The position numbers were made by a program, and so were the translations under genes. From positions 186,001-250,000 of the forward strand of contig JBALVI010000004.1 of assembly GCA_036961205.1 (NCBI GenBank): a stretch of 64,000 nt of DNA, in the 5' to 3' direction. Positions 51,833-60,855 of this stretch are shown here, one piece after another. The notes under the pieces are model-generated. The model was not told where the DNA came from. It saw only the letters and a program-made list of their open reading frames with translations, and did not search any database. Each line of letters starts with the position of its first letter. Within the stretch, counting starts at the first letter, position 1. The DNA is from CALJFL01 sp036961205 (GTDB taxonomy: Bacteria; Pseudomonadota; Gammaproteobacteria; Pseudomonadales; Halieaceae).

Positions 51833-54028
51833 GTGTTCTATAAGAGCCTGAAAGCCGCAGCATTCTTCATGCTATTGCTGATACTTCCTTCTGCCTATCT
51901 TGTCAGTCAATTGAGCGTGGACAATCGCCAGGAAAAACTGGTCAACCAATCTGGCCCGGCCGCGCAAATCTATCGACAGTTCAAGCAGGATTTTGGCCAC
52001 GACGAGTTCGTTATTGTGGCGCTGTCCGGACGGGATATTTTCGACGAGGACACACTGGACGACGCGCTGGAGCTGGTGGAACAACTTGAAGCCATAGAAT
52101 GGGTGGCCTCGGTCAACGGTGTTCCGGTGATCTATCGGGATCTGTTTGGGGAGGAGGATGTAGAGGCGCTACAAGAGGAGATGACCAGCACCCCCTTCTA
52201 CCGAAACCTGCTGATTTCGGACGATGAATCCGTGGCCGGACTAATGCTACTACTGACTGAGCTGAGCTCAGTTGAGGAGCGCGAACAGCTGGTAAACGCC
52301 GTTGAGCAGGCAGCGGCAGAAGCTGAGAAATTGGGTTTTCGAGTGGACCTCGTCGGACAGCCCATATTTTCGGTCGCCATCACTCGCCTGACATCAGGGG
52401 AAGTGGGGCGCACTTTTCCCATTGCTGGCGTGGCCGCGCTTTTCATCCTGTTACTCTTACTGCGCTCCTTTCTCGCAGCCTTGGCTGTACTTATATGCGG
52501 TGGGCTTACCCTGTTGTACACCATGGCGGTGATACAGTTGATCGGGTGGGAAATGAACCTGATCACCAGCTCCCTGCCCCTGGTGCTGTTCGTCCTGGCT
52601 ATCGCCAATGGCATCCATGTCGCCAGTCGCTTTCAGCGCACCCTGCACGATACACCCGACCCGATTGCAGCCATGCACACCACCTTGTTCGAATTGCGCA
52701 GGTCCTGTGCACTGTCCTCCATCACTACAGTGTTGGGCTTTCTCTCCCTGATGGTGGCCCACCTGGATGCCATCTTTCAGATGGGCGTTTACATGTCCCT
52801 GGGTATTCTGCTCTCCCTACTGACCAATTTCACGGTCGGTGCCTGGCTACTTATTGCGCTTCGGGTAAAACCTATTGTTGGAGGAAGACATCAGTTCAGC
52901 GATATGCTGCAACACCGGGTGGCATTTGCAATGCACTACCCGAAAATGGTGGTGGGCGTATTTGCCATGGTGGCTGTGCTAGGTATCGTCGGTGTGTTCA
53001 ATATCAGCGCCTCAGGCAACGAGTTGCAGTTCCTGCCCAGGAATCATGAACTAACAGAATCCCACGCCTTCGTTTCAGAAAGGCTAACAGGCCTCACCGC
53101 TGTGGAGGTTGTCGTCGACACACCCGGCGGCTGGCTTGAAGATCGCTACTGGCCTGAACTGGAGCAGCTAACGGAAGACATTGCTAAAATTCAAGATGTA
53201 AAGCGAGTATATGGACCACTAAGCCTATTGAAGAAAATAAACCAGTGGCACAATGGCGCGGAAACACAGTATTACCGGCTACCCGAGTCGGGAGCAGTCG
53301 CCGAAGGTATATTGGGCCTGCTCGACGATGCTAACAGCGATCAGCTCGCGGCCTATGCCACCAAAGACGGCCAGCAGATACGCATCTCAGTCCTGGCCAA
53401 CCTGCAAGGCGACGCAGCCATAACCGCGCTGATTGAGAAAATACAGAACATCACCGACACCTTGGAATCACCGCTAAGAGCGCATAGCACCGGGATCTCT
53501 GTGCAAATGCGCGAGGTGAATGACGGTCTATTAACCACCCAGCTGGCCAGTTACAGCCTCGCATTTGTATTAATTTTCACCGCCATCGGCGTGGGCCTGC
53601 AATCCCGGCATTTGCTGTGGATGAGCATCCTACCGAATGTTATGCCCATGCTCATAATCTTCGTTTTGATGTGGCTGCTGGACATTACACTCAACGCAGC
53701 CACGGTCATGGTGTCCAGTATCTCACTGGGCATTGCGGTCGATAATACCGTGCACTTCCTAACCCGCTTCCGTAAACAACGAATTCAGGGAGAATCACCA
53801 TCCGTGGCAGCAGTATCGACTATCGCCCAGGTGGGGCCGAGTATTACCATCACTACAGTGACGGCCTGCATCGGATTTTATGCGTTAGTACCCTCGGCCT
53901 TCGAACCCATTAGCAATCTTGGGCTACTGGCAGGCAGCGCCATTCTAGCTGCCCTGATTTCCAACTTATTGTTCCTGCCGGCTATAATTGCCCTGTCACC
54001 CGAAGAGCGCCGCGATGCCTATCAGTAG
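51833..54028 (+). CDS. MMPL-family RND exporter
   Basis: 731 residues from a GTG with AAGGAG 5 nt upstream. Two MMPL halves: the first periplasmic loop about 30-190, helices about 192-330, then a second loop (about 375-560) and a final helix bundle from about 565 to 725. Landmarks are VLFVLAIANGIHVASRF and SLGIAVDNTVHFLTRFRKQ. RND exporters of this kind move lipids or hydrophobic compounds using the proton gradient. No LolA-like domain here, unlike the exporter at 35607. It overlaps the TPR gene behind it by 14 bp. Confidence 0.9.
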   Translation: MFYKSLKAAAFFMLLLILPSAYLVSQLSVDNRQEKLVNQSGPAAQIYRQFKQDFGHDEFVIVALSGRDIFDEDTLDDALELVEQLEAIEWVASVNGVPVIYRDLFGEEDVEALQEEMTSTPFYRNLLISDDESVAGLMLLLTELSSVEEREQLVNAVEQAAAEAEKLGFRVDLVGQPIFSVAITRLTSGEVGRTFPIAGVAALFILLLLLRSFLAALAVLICGGLTLLYTMAVIQLIGWEMNLITSSLPLVLFVLAIANGIHVASRFQRTLHDTPDPIAAMHTTLFELRRSCALSSITTVLGFLSLMVAHLDAIFQMGVYMSLGILLSLLTNFTVGAWLLIALRVKPIVGGRHQFSDMLQHRVAFAMHYPKMVVGVFAMVAVLGIVGVFNISASGNELQFLPRNHELTESHAFVSERLTGLTAVEVVVDTPGGWLEDRYWPELEQLTEDIAKIQDVKRVYGPLSLLKKINQWHNGAETQYYRLPESGAVAEGILGLLDDANSDQLAAYATKDGQQIRISVLANLQGDAAITALIEKIQNITDTLESPLRAHSTGISVQMREVNDGLLTTQLASYSLAFVLIFTAIGVGLQSRHLLWMSILPNVMPMLIIFVLMWLLDITLNAATVMVSSISLGIAVDNTVHFLTRFRKQRIQGESPSVAAVSTIAQVGPSITITTVTACIGFYALVPSAFEPISNLGLLAGSAILAALISNLLFLPAIIALSPEERRDAYQ

Positions 54029-54743
54029 ATATACTCTTGTTTTTGTTTCCATTTTTTTGGCTTCCACGGCGCTGTTCACTCGCGCCGATAATCTGCAGGA
54101 GCAGTTCGCCGAAGCCCAATACACCTTTGACCAGACCCTGGCAAAAGACTTGCTGCCGCAGTATGAGCAGCTCGCGCAATCTGCAGATACCGAGAGCGCC
54201 TGGCTGGATTACGCTGCAGCCGCACTATTGGTAGCCGAGCTGATACGCGGCGACTACGAGTATTCATCTGTTGCCAAGAAAGAAAAACGGGAATTGGGGA
54301 GAAAAATAGACCGCGTTGCCAACATCGCCCTAAAAGCCCTGACAACTCTGCCCGACAGCTCGGAACGTTACCGCCTGGAAGCGGACCTTTTAGGTACGAT
54401 GATTCGCAGCAGGTTCAAGGGGATGAAATATCAGGAGCGGCTGGAACAGGCGATTGCAAAAGCACTTGAACTCGATGACAAAAATGCGGACGCCTGGGTC
54501 AGCAACGCCAAGCGGCCATTGTTCGCCGCGGAAAAACACGGTGGCGAACCGGCACTGGCGTTGGAGTATCTCAACCGCGCGCTGGAAATACACCCCGAAC
54601 ATGTTCAGGCCCTGATTTTTCGCGGCGTAGCCCACACAAAACTGGGGGAAAGCGCACTGGCCGAGGAGGATTGGGCACTGGCTGAAAAGCTCAACCCGAA
54701 TATAGCCGGGGTACCCGAGCAATTGCTGGATATCGAAGTGTAG
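54015..54743 (+). CDS. periplasmic TPR protein coupled to the MMPL exporter
   Basis: 242 residues from the ATG at 54015, inside the end of the MMPL gene. Signal peptide (about 1-23, ending FTRA-DN). The mature part is helical with tetratricopeptide features near the C-terminus (ALEYLNRALEIHPEHVQALIFRGVAHTKLGESALAEEDW). The 14-bp overlap argues for translational coupling and a shared task, such as a periplasmic adaptor of the exporter. Confidence 0.82.
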   Translation: MPISRYTLVFVSIFLASTALFTRADNLQEQFAEAQYTFDQTLAKDLLPQYEQLAQSADTESAWLDYAAAALLVAELIRGDYEYSSVAKKEKRELGRKIDRVANIALKALTTLPDSSERYRLEADLLGTMIRSRFKGMKYQERLEQAIAKALELDDKNADAWVSNAKRPLFAAEKHGGEPALALEYLNRALEIHPEHVQALIFRGVAHTKLGESALAEEDWALAEKLNPNIAGVPEQLLDIEV

Positions 54744-54859
54744 TGTATGCCCCAACGAACTTTGTATTCGAAACAGCGATAGTGCAATTAACCTCCCCCA
54801 CTCACGCCTATGCAGAGCCTGCCCTTTAAAACGCGTGTTACGACCCAAACTAAGGTGGT

Positions 54860-55558
54860 ATGACCAACAGTAATCCCCTTCGCAACAGCATCCTCATTGC
54901 CGCATCTTTCGCCGCCCTGATCTGGGGACTTAAGCTCTTTGAATTCATCCTGGGCGTAGACCTCTACAACCTGGGCGTCTATCCGCGCACCCAGAGCGGA
55001 TTGCTGGGCGTTTTAACGGCGCCACTGATTCACGGTTCATGGGAGCACGTAATCGGCAACACACTACCGCTGTTGCTTTTGGGTAGCATGCTGATCTACG
55101 GCTATCCCAAATCCCGATTCTGGGCGCTGACTGGTATCTGGCTTTTTTCGGGTATTGGAGTGTGGCTATTCGCCAGAAGCAGTTATCACTTCGGGGCCAG
55201 CGGCCTGACCCATGGCATATTCTTCTATTTGTTTGTTGGGGGTATTCTTCGCCGCGACAGGCGCTCGGCCGCTCTGCTAATGGTGGCGTTCTACATGTAT
55301 GGCGGGATGTTGCTGACTATTCTACCGCATGACCCGGGAGTATCCTTTGAATCCCATTTTTTTGGAGCGGCGTCCGGAGCGATTCTCGCCTATGCATTTC
55401 GCAATTGGGATCCCAAACCGATACGCAAGCGCTATGCCTGGGAACGGCATCCTGAAGAGGATCGCTACGTGGAGGAAGAGGAGGACCCTGTCATCGGCGA
55501 TCAATGGAAAACGGAGCTCCATCAAGTTGATGCTGATAACCCGCCACGAAGTGACTAA
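54860..55558 (+). CDS. rhomboid-family intramembrane serine protease
   Basis: 232 residues with six membrane segments. Catalytic dyad: Ser114 in FGASGLTHG and His166 in ESHFFGAASGA. The oxyanion-side motif WEHVIGN (H63, N67) is also present. It should cleave membrane-embedded substrates. The C-terminal 45 residues are charged and cytoplasmic (EEDRYVEEEEDP). Probably ends transcription at the terminator near 55650. Confidence 0.92.
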   Translation: MTNSNPLRNSILIAASFAALIWGLKLFEFILGVDLYNLGVYPRTQSGLLGVLTAPLIHGSWEHVIGNTLPLLLLGSMLIYGYPKSRFWALTGIWLFSGIGVWLFARSSYHFGASGLTHGIFFYLFVGGILRRDRRSAALLMVAFYMYGGMLLTILPHDPGVSFESHFFGAASGAILAYAFRNWDPKPIRKRYAWERHPEEDRYVEEEEDPVIGDQWKTELHQVDADNPPRSD

Positions 55559-55649
55559 TAGCTTCGGCCAAAGGGTCAAGTGGCAGCACGATTGTCGAAC
55601 GGGTCGCACCGGCTCCCCTGGGTTCCAGCGCTTAATCAGCTAAACAGGC

Positions 55650-55695
55650 CAAATACAAAAAAGCCCCACCCGATGGGTGAGGCTTTTTTGTATTT
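55650..55695. terminator. bidirectional terminator between rhomboid gene and tRNA
   Basis: Long inverted repeat: AAATACAAAAAAGCC on the left pairs with GGCTTTTTTGTATTT on the right around a CACCC/GGGTG core. It has A- and T-runs on both sides, so it can end the rhomboid transcript and the tRNA transcript. Adjoins the CCA end of the tRNA. Confidence 0.85.
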
Positions 55696-55771
55696 GGTGC
55701 GCCCGGCACGATTCGAACGTGCGACCCCCTAGTTCGTAGCCAGGTACTCTATCCAGCTGAGCTACGGGCGC
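55695..55771 (-). tRNA. tRNA-Arg(ACG)
   Basis: 77 nt including an encoded CCA. Acceptor stem GCGCCCG/CGGGCGC, D arm with GCTCAGCTGGATAGAG, anticodon loop CTACGAA (anticodon ACG, read as ICG), and TTCGAAT in the T loop. Closely like E. coli tRNA-Arg(ACG). A promoter lies directly upstream on the minus strand. Confidence 0.95.
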
Positions 55772-55783
55772 GTCAGGGGCGGT

Positions 55784-55812
55784 ACTATAGGGAGGAAGCT
55801 GTTATCCGTCAA
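55784..55812 (-). promoter_or_regulatory. tRNA-Arg promoter
   Basis: On the minus strand: TTGACG, 17-bp spacer, TATAGT, followed by a GC-rich discriminator (ACCGCCCC) before the tRNA. The GC-rich discriminator is typical of stringently controlled stable-RNA promoters. The rest of the 55813-55960 gap shows nothing. Confidence 0.75.
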
Positions 55813-55960
55813 GGGCTTAGAGGCCAAAATTAGGGGGTGAATCAAACCCGACAGATGCCCTTTGCCCAGAGTAAAAATTCAGCTACATCAACCACTTAGT
55901 AGATATTGAGAAGCTATTATCCCAATTAGGCTATATCCAAACTGTCAGCCAAGCAGCTCG

Positions 55961-56377
55961 CTAACGAATAAACCCCTGCTCCGATTGCAAGAACAAGCGA
56001 ATAGGTACTTTTGAGTCTTCGTTCAGCCGGATCAATAGGCCGTAATAATCGTTGTCGTAATCATCCACCCACTCGTACTCAAATTCGGGGATAAGGTCGA
56101 ACTCGATCTTCCCCGGCGCCTGTCCGACAACAACCACTTCTTCCATTTGGCTGCGATCCGGCATTGACGCCTTGGGGATCGCGATAACCAAACGTTGACC
56201 GCCCTCTTCATCGGTATCCACTTCGCGGACTTCTGCGCCCACACCGGCGCCCTTATAACCTTTAACAAGTTCCAGCCAATCGGTCTCCATCATGGCCTTA
56301 TCCTGCGCGCTGACGGATCCCACGCCAAAGGAGATGGACGTTGCGATTAGGGCAGCAGACAAAATCAAATTTTTCAC
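55961..56377 (-). CDS. hypothetical periplasmic protein
   Basis: 138 residues from a GTG at 56377 (AGAGG 8 nt upstream), which starts directly at a signal peptide ending VSA-Q. Mature part: beta strands and acidic loops (EEVVVVGQAPGKIEFDLIPEFEYEWVDDYDNDYYG). EEVVVVG recalls the TonB-box-like sequences of receptors but no receptor follows. No family recognised. Confidence 0.65.
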   Translation of the reverse strand: MKNLILSAALIATSISFGVGSVSAQDKAMMETDWLELVKGYKGAGVGAEVREVDTDEEGGQRLVIAIPKASMPDRSQMEEVVVVGQAPGKIEFDLIPEFEYEWVDDYDNDYYGLLIRLNEDSKVPIRLFLQSEQGFIR

Positions 56378-56506
56378 AGCGGAACCTCTTTGCACATTTA
56401 TCAATTACTTATATCCAAGAATAGACCAGAATTACTCAAAATGGTTGCTTAAAATAAAATACCTGCAATGGCGAGGTACTGCTACAGCGGCAGGTTTTTC
56501 ATCCAT

Positions 56507-56956
56507 TTACAGGTCAGCACCCAATTCGGGCTGCCTGGCGATGATAGCGGCGCGGAAATTCGGCGGGATGGGAGTTGATTTACGGGTGTCCTTATCAACA
56601 TAGACCTGAGTGAGACCACCCCTGGCCAACAAGGTATCGGTGGCGTCGTTGTACAGTTCAAACGCTGCGTCTGCGCTGCTATTACCCAGACGCGAATAGC
56701 CCACGTATACGCGAACATTGTCAAAGGCCTTCACCTCGTCAACATATTCGCAATTGATCTTCACGGTGAAAATAAAGCATGGGGCTTGCTGGGGATTCAT
56801 GCCACTGTAGCCAAGTTCTTCCATATAAAACCCCAGAATCTCATCGGCAAACATCATGTAGTTCGCAAAATACAGATGACCCTGTGCGTCCACGTCACTA
56901 AAACGCACCTTCATAATATCGCTATGGGGTAAGGTCGACTTCGTGGTGCCTGCCAT
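56507..56956 (-). CDS. acyl-CoA thioesterase (hotdog fold, 4HBT type)
   Basis: 149 residues from the ATG at 56956 (GGGAG 7 nt upstream). The hotdog-fold signature VRFSDVDAQGHLYFANYMMFADE includes the catalytic Asp (DVDAQGH), as in 4-hydroxybenzoyl-CoA thioesterase and YbgC-like enzymes. The rest fits the single hotdog domain. The acyl substrate is unknown. It is divergent from the broken enoyl-CoA hydratase gene, so both may derive from a fatty or aromatic acid pathway. Confidence 0.9.
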   Translation of the reverse strand: MAGTTKSTLPHSDIMKVRFSDVDAQGHLYFANYMMFADEILGFYMEELGYSGMNPQQAPCFIFTVKINCEYVDEVKAFDNVRVYVGYSRLGNSSADAAFELYNDATDTLLARGGLTQVYVDKDTRKSTPIPPNFRAAIIARQPELGADL

Positions 56957-57108
56957 GCGAGCACTCCCGTTTTTTTGCCCTAAAAAGTCGTTGGCAGTAT
57001 ATTGCACAGGCTCTCACAAACCCAGTTCAATCAACGGTATACTCCAGCTATTTCCTGAAATGGCCCGCAGGCTATATTCACCGCCCCACATCACAGGACT
57101 CTTGCAGA

Positions 57109-57592
57109 ATGTACTTCGTAACTCTGAAATACGCCGTTGGTGATCACATTCTCACTATCACCCTCAACCGGCAGAGCGGATGAACGCATTCACTGTTGTC
57201 ATGGCCCGGGAACTGATCTCTGCCTTCGATGCCGCCGATGCAGACGATGCGATTCGCGCGATTGTGATTACCGGCGAAGGTCGGGCTTTCAGAGCATGAA
57301 GCCGGTTATCGCAGCGATCAATGGTGCTGCCGTTGGCGTCGGCATTACGATGGCCTTGCCCATGGACATACGTCTGGCGTCTGACAAGGCCAAATTTGGC
57401 TTTGTTTTTGGTCGCCGGGGCATTGTGCCGGAGGCGGCTTCGAGCTGGTTTTTGCCCCGCGGCAAGCAGGCGGACGCGAAAGAGGGATTCGACTCCTTTC
57501 TGGAGAAACGGCCGGCGGTATTTACCGACAAACCGAGCACTGATATGCAGTCATTTTACCCCTGGTGGGAAGAGCCTGACTTTTCCGTATAA
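57109..57592 (+). pseudogene. degraded enoyl-CoA hydratase/isomerase gene
   Basis: The N-terminus (MYFVTLKYAVGDHILTITLNR) is cut by a one-base deletion near 57170: inserting one C in AACCGG(C)CAGAGCGG restores LNRPERMNAFT. The second block (MNAFTVVMARELISAFDAAD, ending GEGRAF) is then joined by a deletion of about 40 codons to KPVIAAINGAAVGVGITM. A further deletion lies between SSWFLPR and the C-terminal AKEGFDSFLEKRPAVF. All three blocks match the crotonase family and lie in different frames. The gene is inactive. Confidence 0.85.
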
Positions 57593-57658
57593 ACGCAGGG
57601 TGCTCCACGGATATTCAAGCTACACTTTGTGTACGCAAAATTTCAGAGAACAAGAGCG

Positions 57659-57934
57659 ATGATTGGAAAACTATTTACCCTGGCATTCATCATTGGCGCC
57701 ATTTACTGGTATTACACCGGCCCCTACCAGGACCGGGTAAACCCAAGTTACGAAACCAAGCTGGAGAACTACGCTGACCAGATGCGCAAGTGCATCAGGG
57801 GCTTAAACTACAAATCAGGTTCTACTGGTGAAGTTCAGTCCGGAACACCGGAAGAAATTTGCGCCGGCCAGCACAACCTGTACCGCAAAGAAGGCAAGTG
57901 GCACAGCTACGATGATGTGCGCAAAGATCGCTAG
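57659..57934 (+). CDS. small membrane-anchored hypothetical protein (91 aa)
   Basis: 91 residues from the ATG at 57659. One N-terminal helix (about 5-21, FTLAFIIGAIYWYYTG) and a soluble part with two Cys (RKCIRGL and EEICAGQHN) that may pair in the periplasm. The ending KEGKWHSYDDVRKDR is strongly charged. It resembles small conserved gammaproteobacterial proteins of unknown function. Convergent with the D-amino-acid aminotransferase gene. Confidence 0.65.
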   Translation: MIGKLFTLAFIIGAIYWYYTGPYQDRVNPSYETKLENYADQMRKCIRGLNYKSGSTGEVQSGTPEEICAGQHNLYRKEGKWHSYDDVRKDR

Positions 57935-57999
57935 CCTCGAGTAATCCCCGAGCTTACTGATAAGTCACCAGGGCAGATTTTTTCGAGGCCAAAATTGCC

Positions 58000-58860
58000 T
58001 TAGAAATTATACTTACTGGCCTCATAGATAGACATCGCCCGTTCCCATATCTCGCCCACTTTGCCATCGCCCACCGGTTCTCCGTCTAATTCCACTACCG
58101 GGGCGATGTGCTTGCTGGAGTTGGTAATCCAGACCTCGTCTGCGCTACGCACCTCATCCATTGTGACCACACGCTCTTCAACCGGAAGCGAGCCATCGGC
58201 GCGCAACGCTGCAAGTGTAATGTGACGTGAAATTCCGGGTAGTAGCTGATTGTCCAAAGGCGGAGTAATAACCACACCGTTTTTAACAATAAAAACATTG
58301 CTCTGGCTGGCCTCGGTCAATTCACCTCGAGCGTTGTGCAGTATTGTTTCGTTTTTGCCCTGCTCATAGCCCTGCTGGAAGTGCAGCACATTACCCAATA
58401 GCGCTATCGACTTCACGTTGCAACGACGCCAGCGCATGTCCTCTGCCACAATCGCCTTCAAGCCCGGCTTGGTGTGACGATCGGGTTTTTCGGGGTGAGG
58501 GTCAATCTCCAGGGCCATACCAAACACAGTCGGCTTGGTATCAGTGGGAAAGCCGTGAAAACGACGCCCTTCATTACCACGTGTAACCTGAAAGTAGATG
58601 CCCAGGTTGTCCAACTCATTGCGCGCCATCAGACCTTCGGCAATGTCGCGCCACTCACTGTCGGACAGGACCTGATTCTCAAAACCGATCCCGCTAAGGC
58701 CCGTTTTCATGCGTTCCAGGTGCAGATCGAACCCTATCATCTTCCCGTCATAGCAGGGCGTGACCTCATAGATCCCGTCTCCAAAAAGAAAGCCTCGGTC
58801 AAAAGGCGAGATAGTGGCTTCTTCAGCAGGCATGTACTCGCCATTCAAGTAAACAATCAT
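58000..58860 (-). CDS. dat: D-amino-acid aminotransferase (class IV PLP enzyme)
   Basis: 286 residues from the ATG at 58860, giving the family N-terminus MIVYLNGEYMPAEEATISPF; the longer frame adds atypical residues. Landmarks are DRGFLFGDGIYEV near the start, the PLP lysine K150 in CNVKSIALLGN, and ELTEASQSNVF. It moves amino groups between D-amino acids and 2-oxo acids; branched-chain aminotransferase or aminodeoxychorismate lyase are alternatives within the fold, but the start and overall pattern favour DAT. The ribosome binding site is weak. Confidence 0.85.
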   Translation of the reverse strand: MIVYLNGEYMPAEEATISPFDRGFLFGDGIYEVTPCYDGKMIGFDLHLERMKTGLSGIGFENQVLSDSEWRDIAEGLMARNELDNLGIYFQVTRGNEGRRFHGFPTDTKPTVFGMALEIDPHPEKPDRHTKPGLKAIVAEDMRWRRCNVKSIALLGNVLHFQQGYEQGKNETILHNARGELTEASQSNVFIVKNGVVITPPLDNQLLPGISRHITLAALRADGSLPVEERVVTMDEVRSADEVWITNSSKHIAPVVELDGEPVGDGKVGEIWERAMSIYEASKYNF

Positions 58861-59054
58861 GGGGGAAATCTCACTGAGTTTATCGAGGTTTGCTAAAGCA
58901 TAGTGGAAACTCCAGGCCGGCGCACCCAGCAGCGACAAGTTCGGGCAAATTTCCGGACTACGAAGTCATTGGACACCCTTAATATCACGTACAATGAATT
59001 GGAATTGGTAACACGTAGAGGGGCTGCACCCTTCGTCGGAGAGATGATCACCAC

Positions 59055-60161
59055 ATGAACCGCATAGTCCCCGTCTATATTGTTCCGGCCGCTGTGTTCA
59101 TTTCCGTTGTTATGGGTGGCGGTTACGGTACCGGGCGGGAAGTCATCGAGTTTTTTACACGCTACGGACTTGCGGGGGGGCTGTTAGGGATCGCCACATC
59201 CGCCTGCGTCTTCGCTCTGGTGCTCGCAATCACTTATGAGTTCGCCCGTGTTTTCCAAGTGTACGACTACCGCACTTTTTTCCGCCAACTCATTGGCCCG
59301 TTCTGGGTGTGCTTTGAAATCTTGTATCTCCTGCTCTTCCTGTTGGTATTAGGGGTTGTAGGGTCAGCTGCTGGCAACATACTGGAGCAGGAATTTGGTA
59401 TATCCAACTACTTTGGCATGGCGGGTGTACTGACCATGGTGGTTGCCCTGGTTTTCTTTGGCCGCGAAGTAGTTGAACGCGTACTCACCGTATGGTCTAT
59501 CGGCATGTATGTTGTATTTGCCTACTATTTCCTACAGATTCTAGACAATGGCGAAGTTGATATCTTGCAAGCGGTGAGTCATGGCAGCGTGGAACCCGGC
59601 TGGCTGCAAGGTGGGGCGCTCTACGCCATGTACAATCTTGCCATTGCACCCGTGTTACTGTTTTCAAGTCGTGCCATACAATCGCGGCGAGAGTCGATTC
59701 TGGTCGGAATATTTACCGGCATCGCCGTTATGATCCCGGCAGCACTTTTCCATGTAAGCTACGCCGCCGGTTATCCAGAGGTACTTGAGCAGCCGGTTCC
59801 CAATTACTGGATGATCTCCACCTTTGCCACGCCGCTGTTTCTGGGAGTGTTCCTGATCGCCCTGCTGGGCACCCTGGTGGAAACCGGAGCGGGTTTGGTG
59901 CAGGGAGTCATTGAGCGTATCGAGTCGGTGCTCAAACCGGGCGAGGGTGAGGGCCTTGGCCATCTATCCCGATCGTCGATAGCTATTGCAACTCTTTCAT
60001 TGGGTGCGTTGGTGGGATCACTGGGTATTGTCTCTCTGATTGCCAAAGGCTACACCGCGCTATCCGTTGGATTTGCCATCGTCTACATTATTCCGGTGTG
60101 TACCCTGGGGGTGGGTAAGATCATTACACACACCCGAAGGGAACGGACTCAGAAGGAATAG
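59055..60161 (+). CDS. YkvI-type membrane transporter (LeuT-fold)
   Basis: 368 residues with ten or so membrane helices, starting PVYIVPAAVFISVVMGGGYGTGREVIEFF, the pattern of YkvI/COG3949 proteins of the amino-acid/polyamine/cation superfamily. No soluble domain. Substrate unknown; an amino acid or amine would fit the neighbours (D-amino-acid aminotransferase, decarboxylase, dipeptidase). It is divergent from the dat gene and convergent with the esterase gene. Confidence 0.8.
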   Translation: MNRIVPVYIVPAAVFISVVMGGGYGTGREVIEFFTRYGLAGGLLGIATSACVFALVLAITYEFARVFQVYDYRTFFRQLIGPFWVCFEILYLLLFLLVLGVVGSAAGNILEQEFGISNYFGMAGVLTMVVALVFFGREVVERVLTVWSIGMYVVFAYYFLQILDNGEVDILQAVSHGSVEPGWLQGGALYAMYNLAIAPVLLFSSRAIQSRRESILVGIFTGIAVMIPAALFHVSYAAGYPEVLEQPVPNYWMISTFATPLFLGVFLIALLGTLVETGAGLVQGVIERIESVLKPGEGEGLGHLSRSSIAIATLSLGALVGSLGIVSLIAKGYTALSVGFAIVYIIPVCTLGVGKIITHTRRERTQKE

Positions 60162-60200
60162 TGAGTTTTCTGAAAGCGGTGACAACACCTGGAGAGCTCG

Positions 60201-60836
60201 CTAGTCCGAGCTGCTTTCCAGTAACCCCCAGGCTTGCAGGTAGACCATTAGCTGCTGATTAAATACTCGATAGCCGCTGGCATTAGGATGGATACGATCG
60301 GCGCGCAAATTTTCATCGGACAACACATCGGCAAACACATCCGCAGCCAACAACGCCCCCAGCTCCTCAGCGAGTTCTTCATACATAGCCGCGTCAGAAT
60401 ATATTCCCGCGGTTGCGCGTAACATTGAAAATTGCGGCACAGAAACCAACACGGCAATGGCACCTTCACCTTGCACCTGTAAGATCATGGAGCGTAAAGC
60501 CTCACGCACGCCTGCCAGTGGCAGTCGGCGTAAAAAATCGTTGCCGCCCAGCTCGATAATCACCAATTCAGGTTCTAGTTCGGCAAGTAGTGCAGGCAAT
60601 CTATACTGGGCGTTGTGCGCTGTATCTCCGGAAATTCCGGCATTAACTACATTCCAGCCAGTATCTTCTGCCAACAGGGTGGGCCAATCCTCCCCCACCC
60701 TGGCGCCGGTGCCGTAGGTAACACTGTCGCCGAATGCCAGCACTGTGGTATTTACCGGGAGTGCACTGTAAACACTTTCCTCAGAACAAGCCTGTAGTAG
60801 AAGGACTAGCGATAGAACCAGGAATCGAATAATCAC
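60201..60836 (-). CDS. lipoprotein SGNH hydrolase (TesA-like esterase)
   Basis: About 211 residues from the GTG at 60836, just past the stop of the decarboxylase gene; it gives a good lipobox signal (LLLQAC, Cys17), but the start codon is not certain. SGNH blocks: AFGDSVTYG (catalytic Ser38), GISGDT, GGNDFLRR and the Asp-His pair in RIHPN. Esterase, thioesterase or lysophospholipase activity is expected at the membrane. It follows the decarboxylase with about 20 bp between and is probably cotranscribed. Confidence 0.88.
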   Translation of the reverse strand: MIIRFLVLSLVLLLQACSEESVYSALPVNTTVLAFGDSVTYGTGARVGEDWPTLLAEDTGWNVVNAGISGDTAHNAQYRLPALLAELEPELVIIELGGNDFLRRLPLAGVREALRSMILQVQGEGAIAVLVSVPQFSMLRATAGIYSDAAMYEELAEELGALLAADVFADVLSDENLRADRIHPNASGYRVFNQQLMVYLQAWGLLESSSD

Positions 60837-60855
60837 CTCTCTGGTGCGTCTGTAA

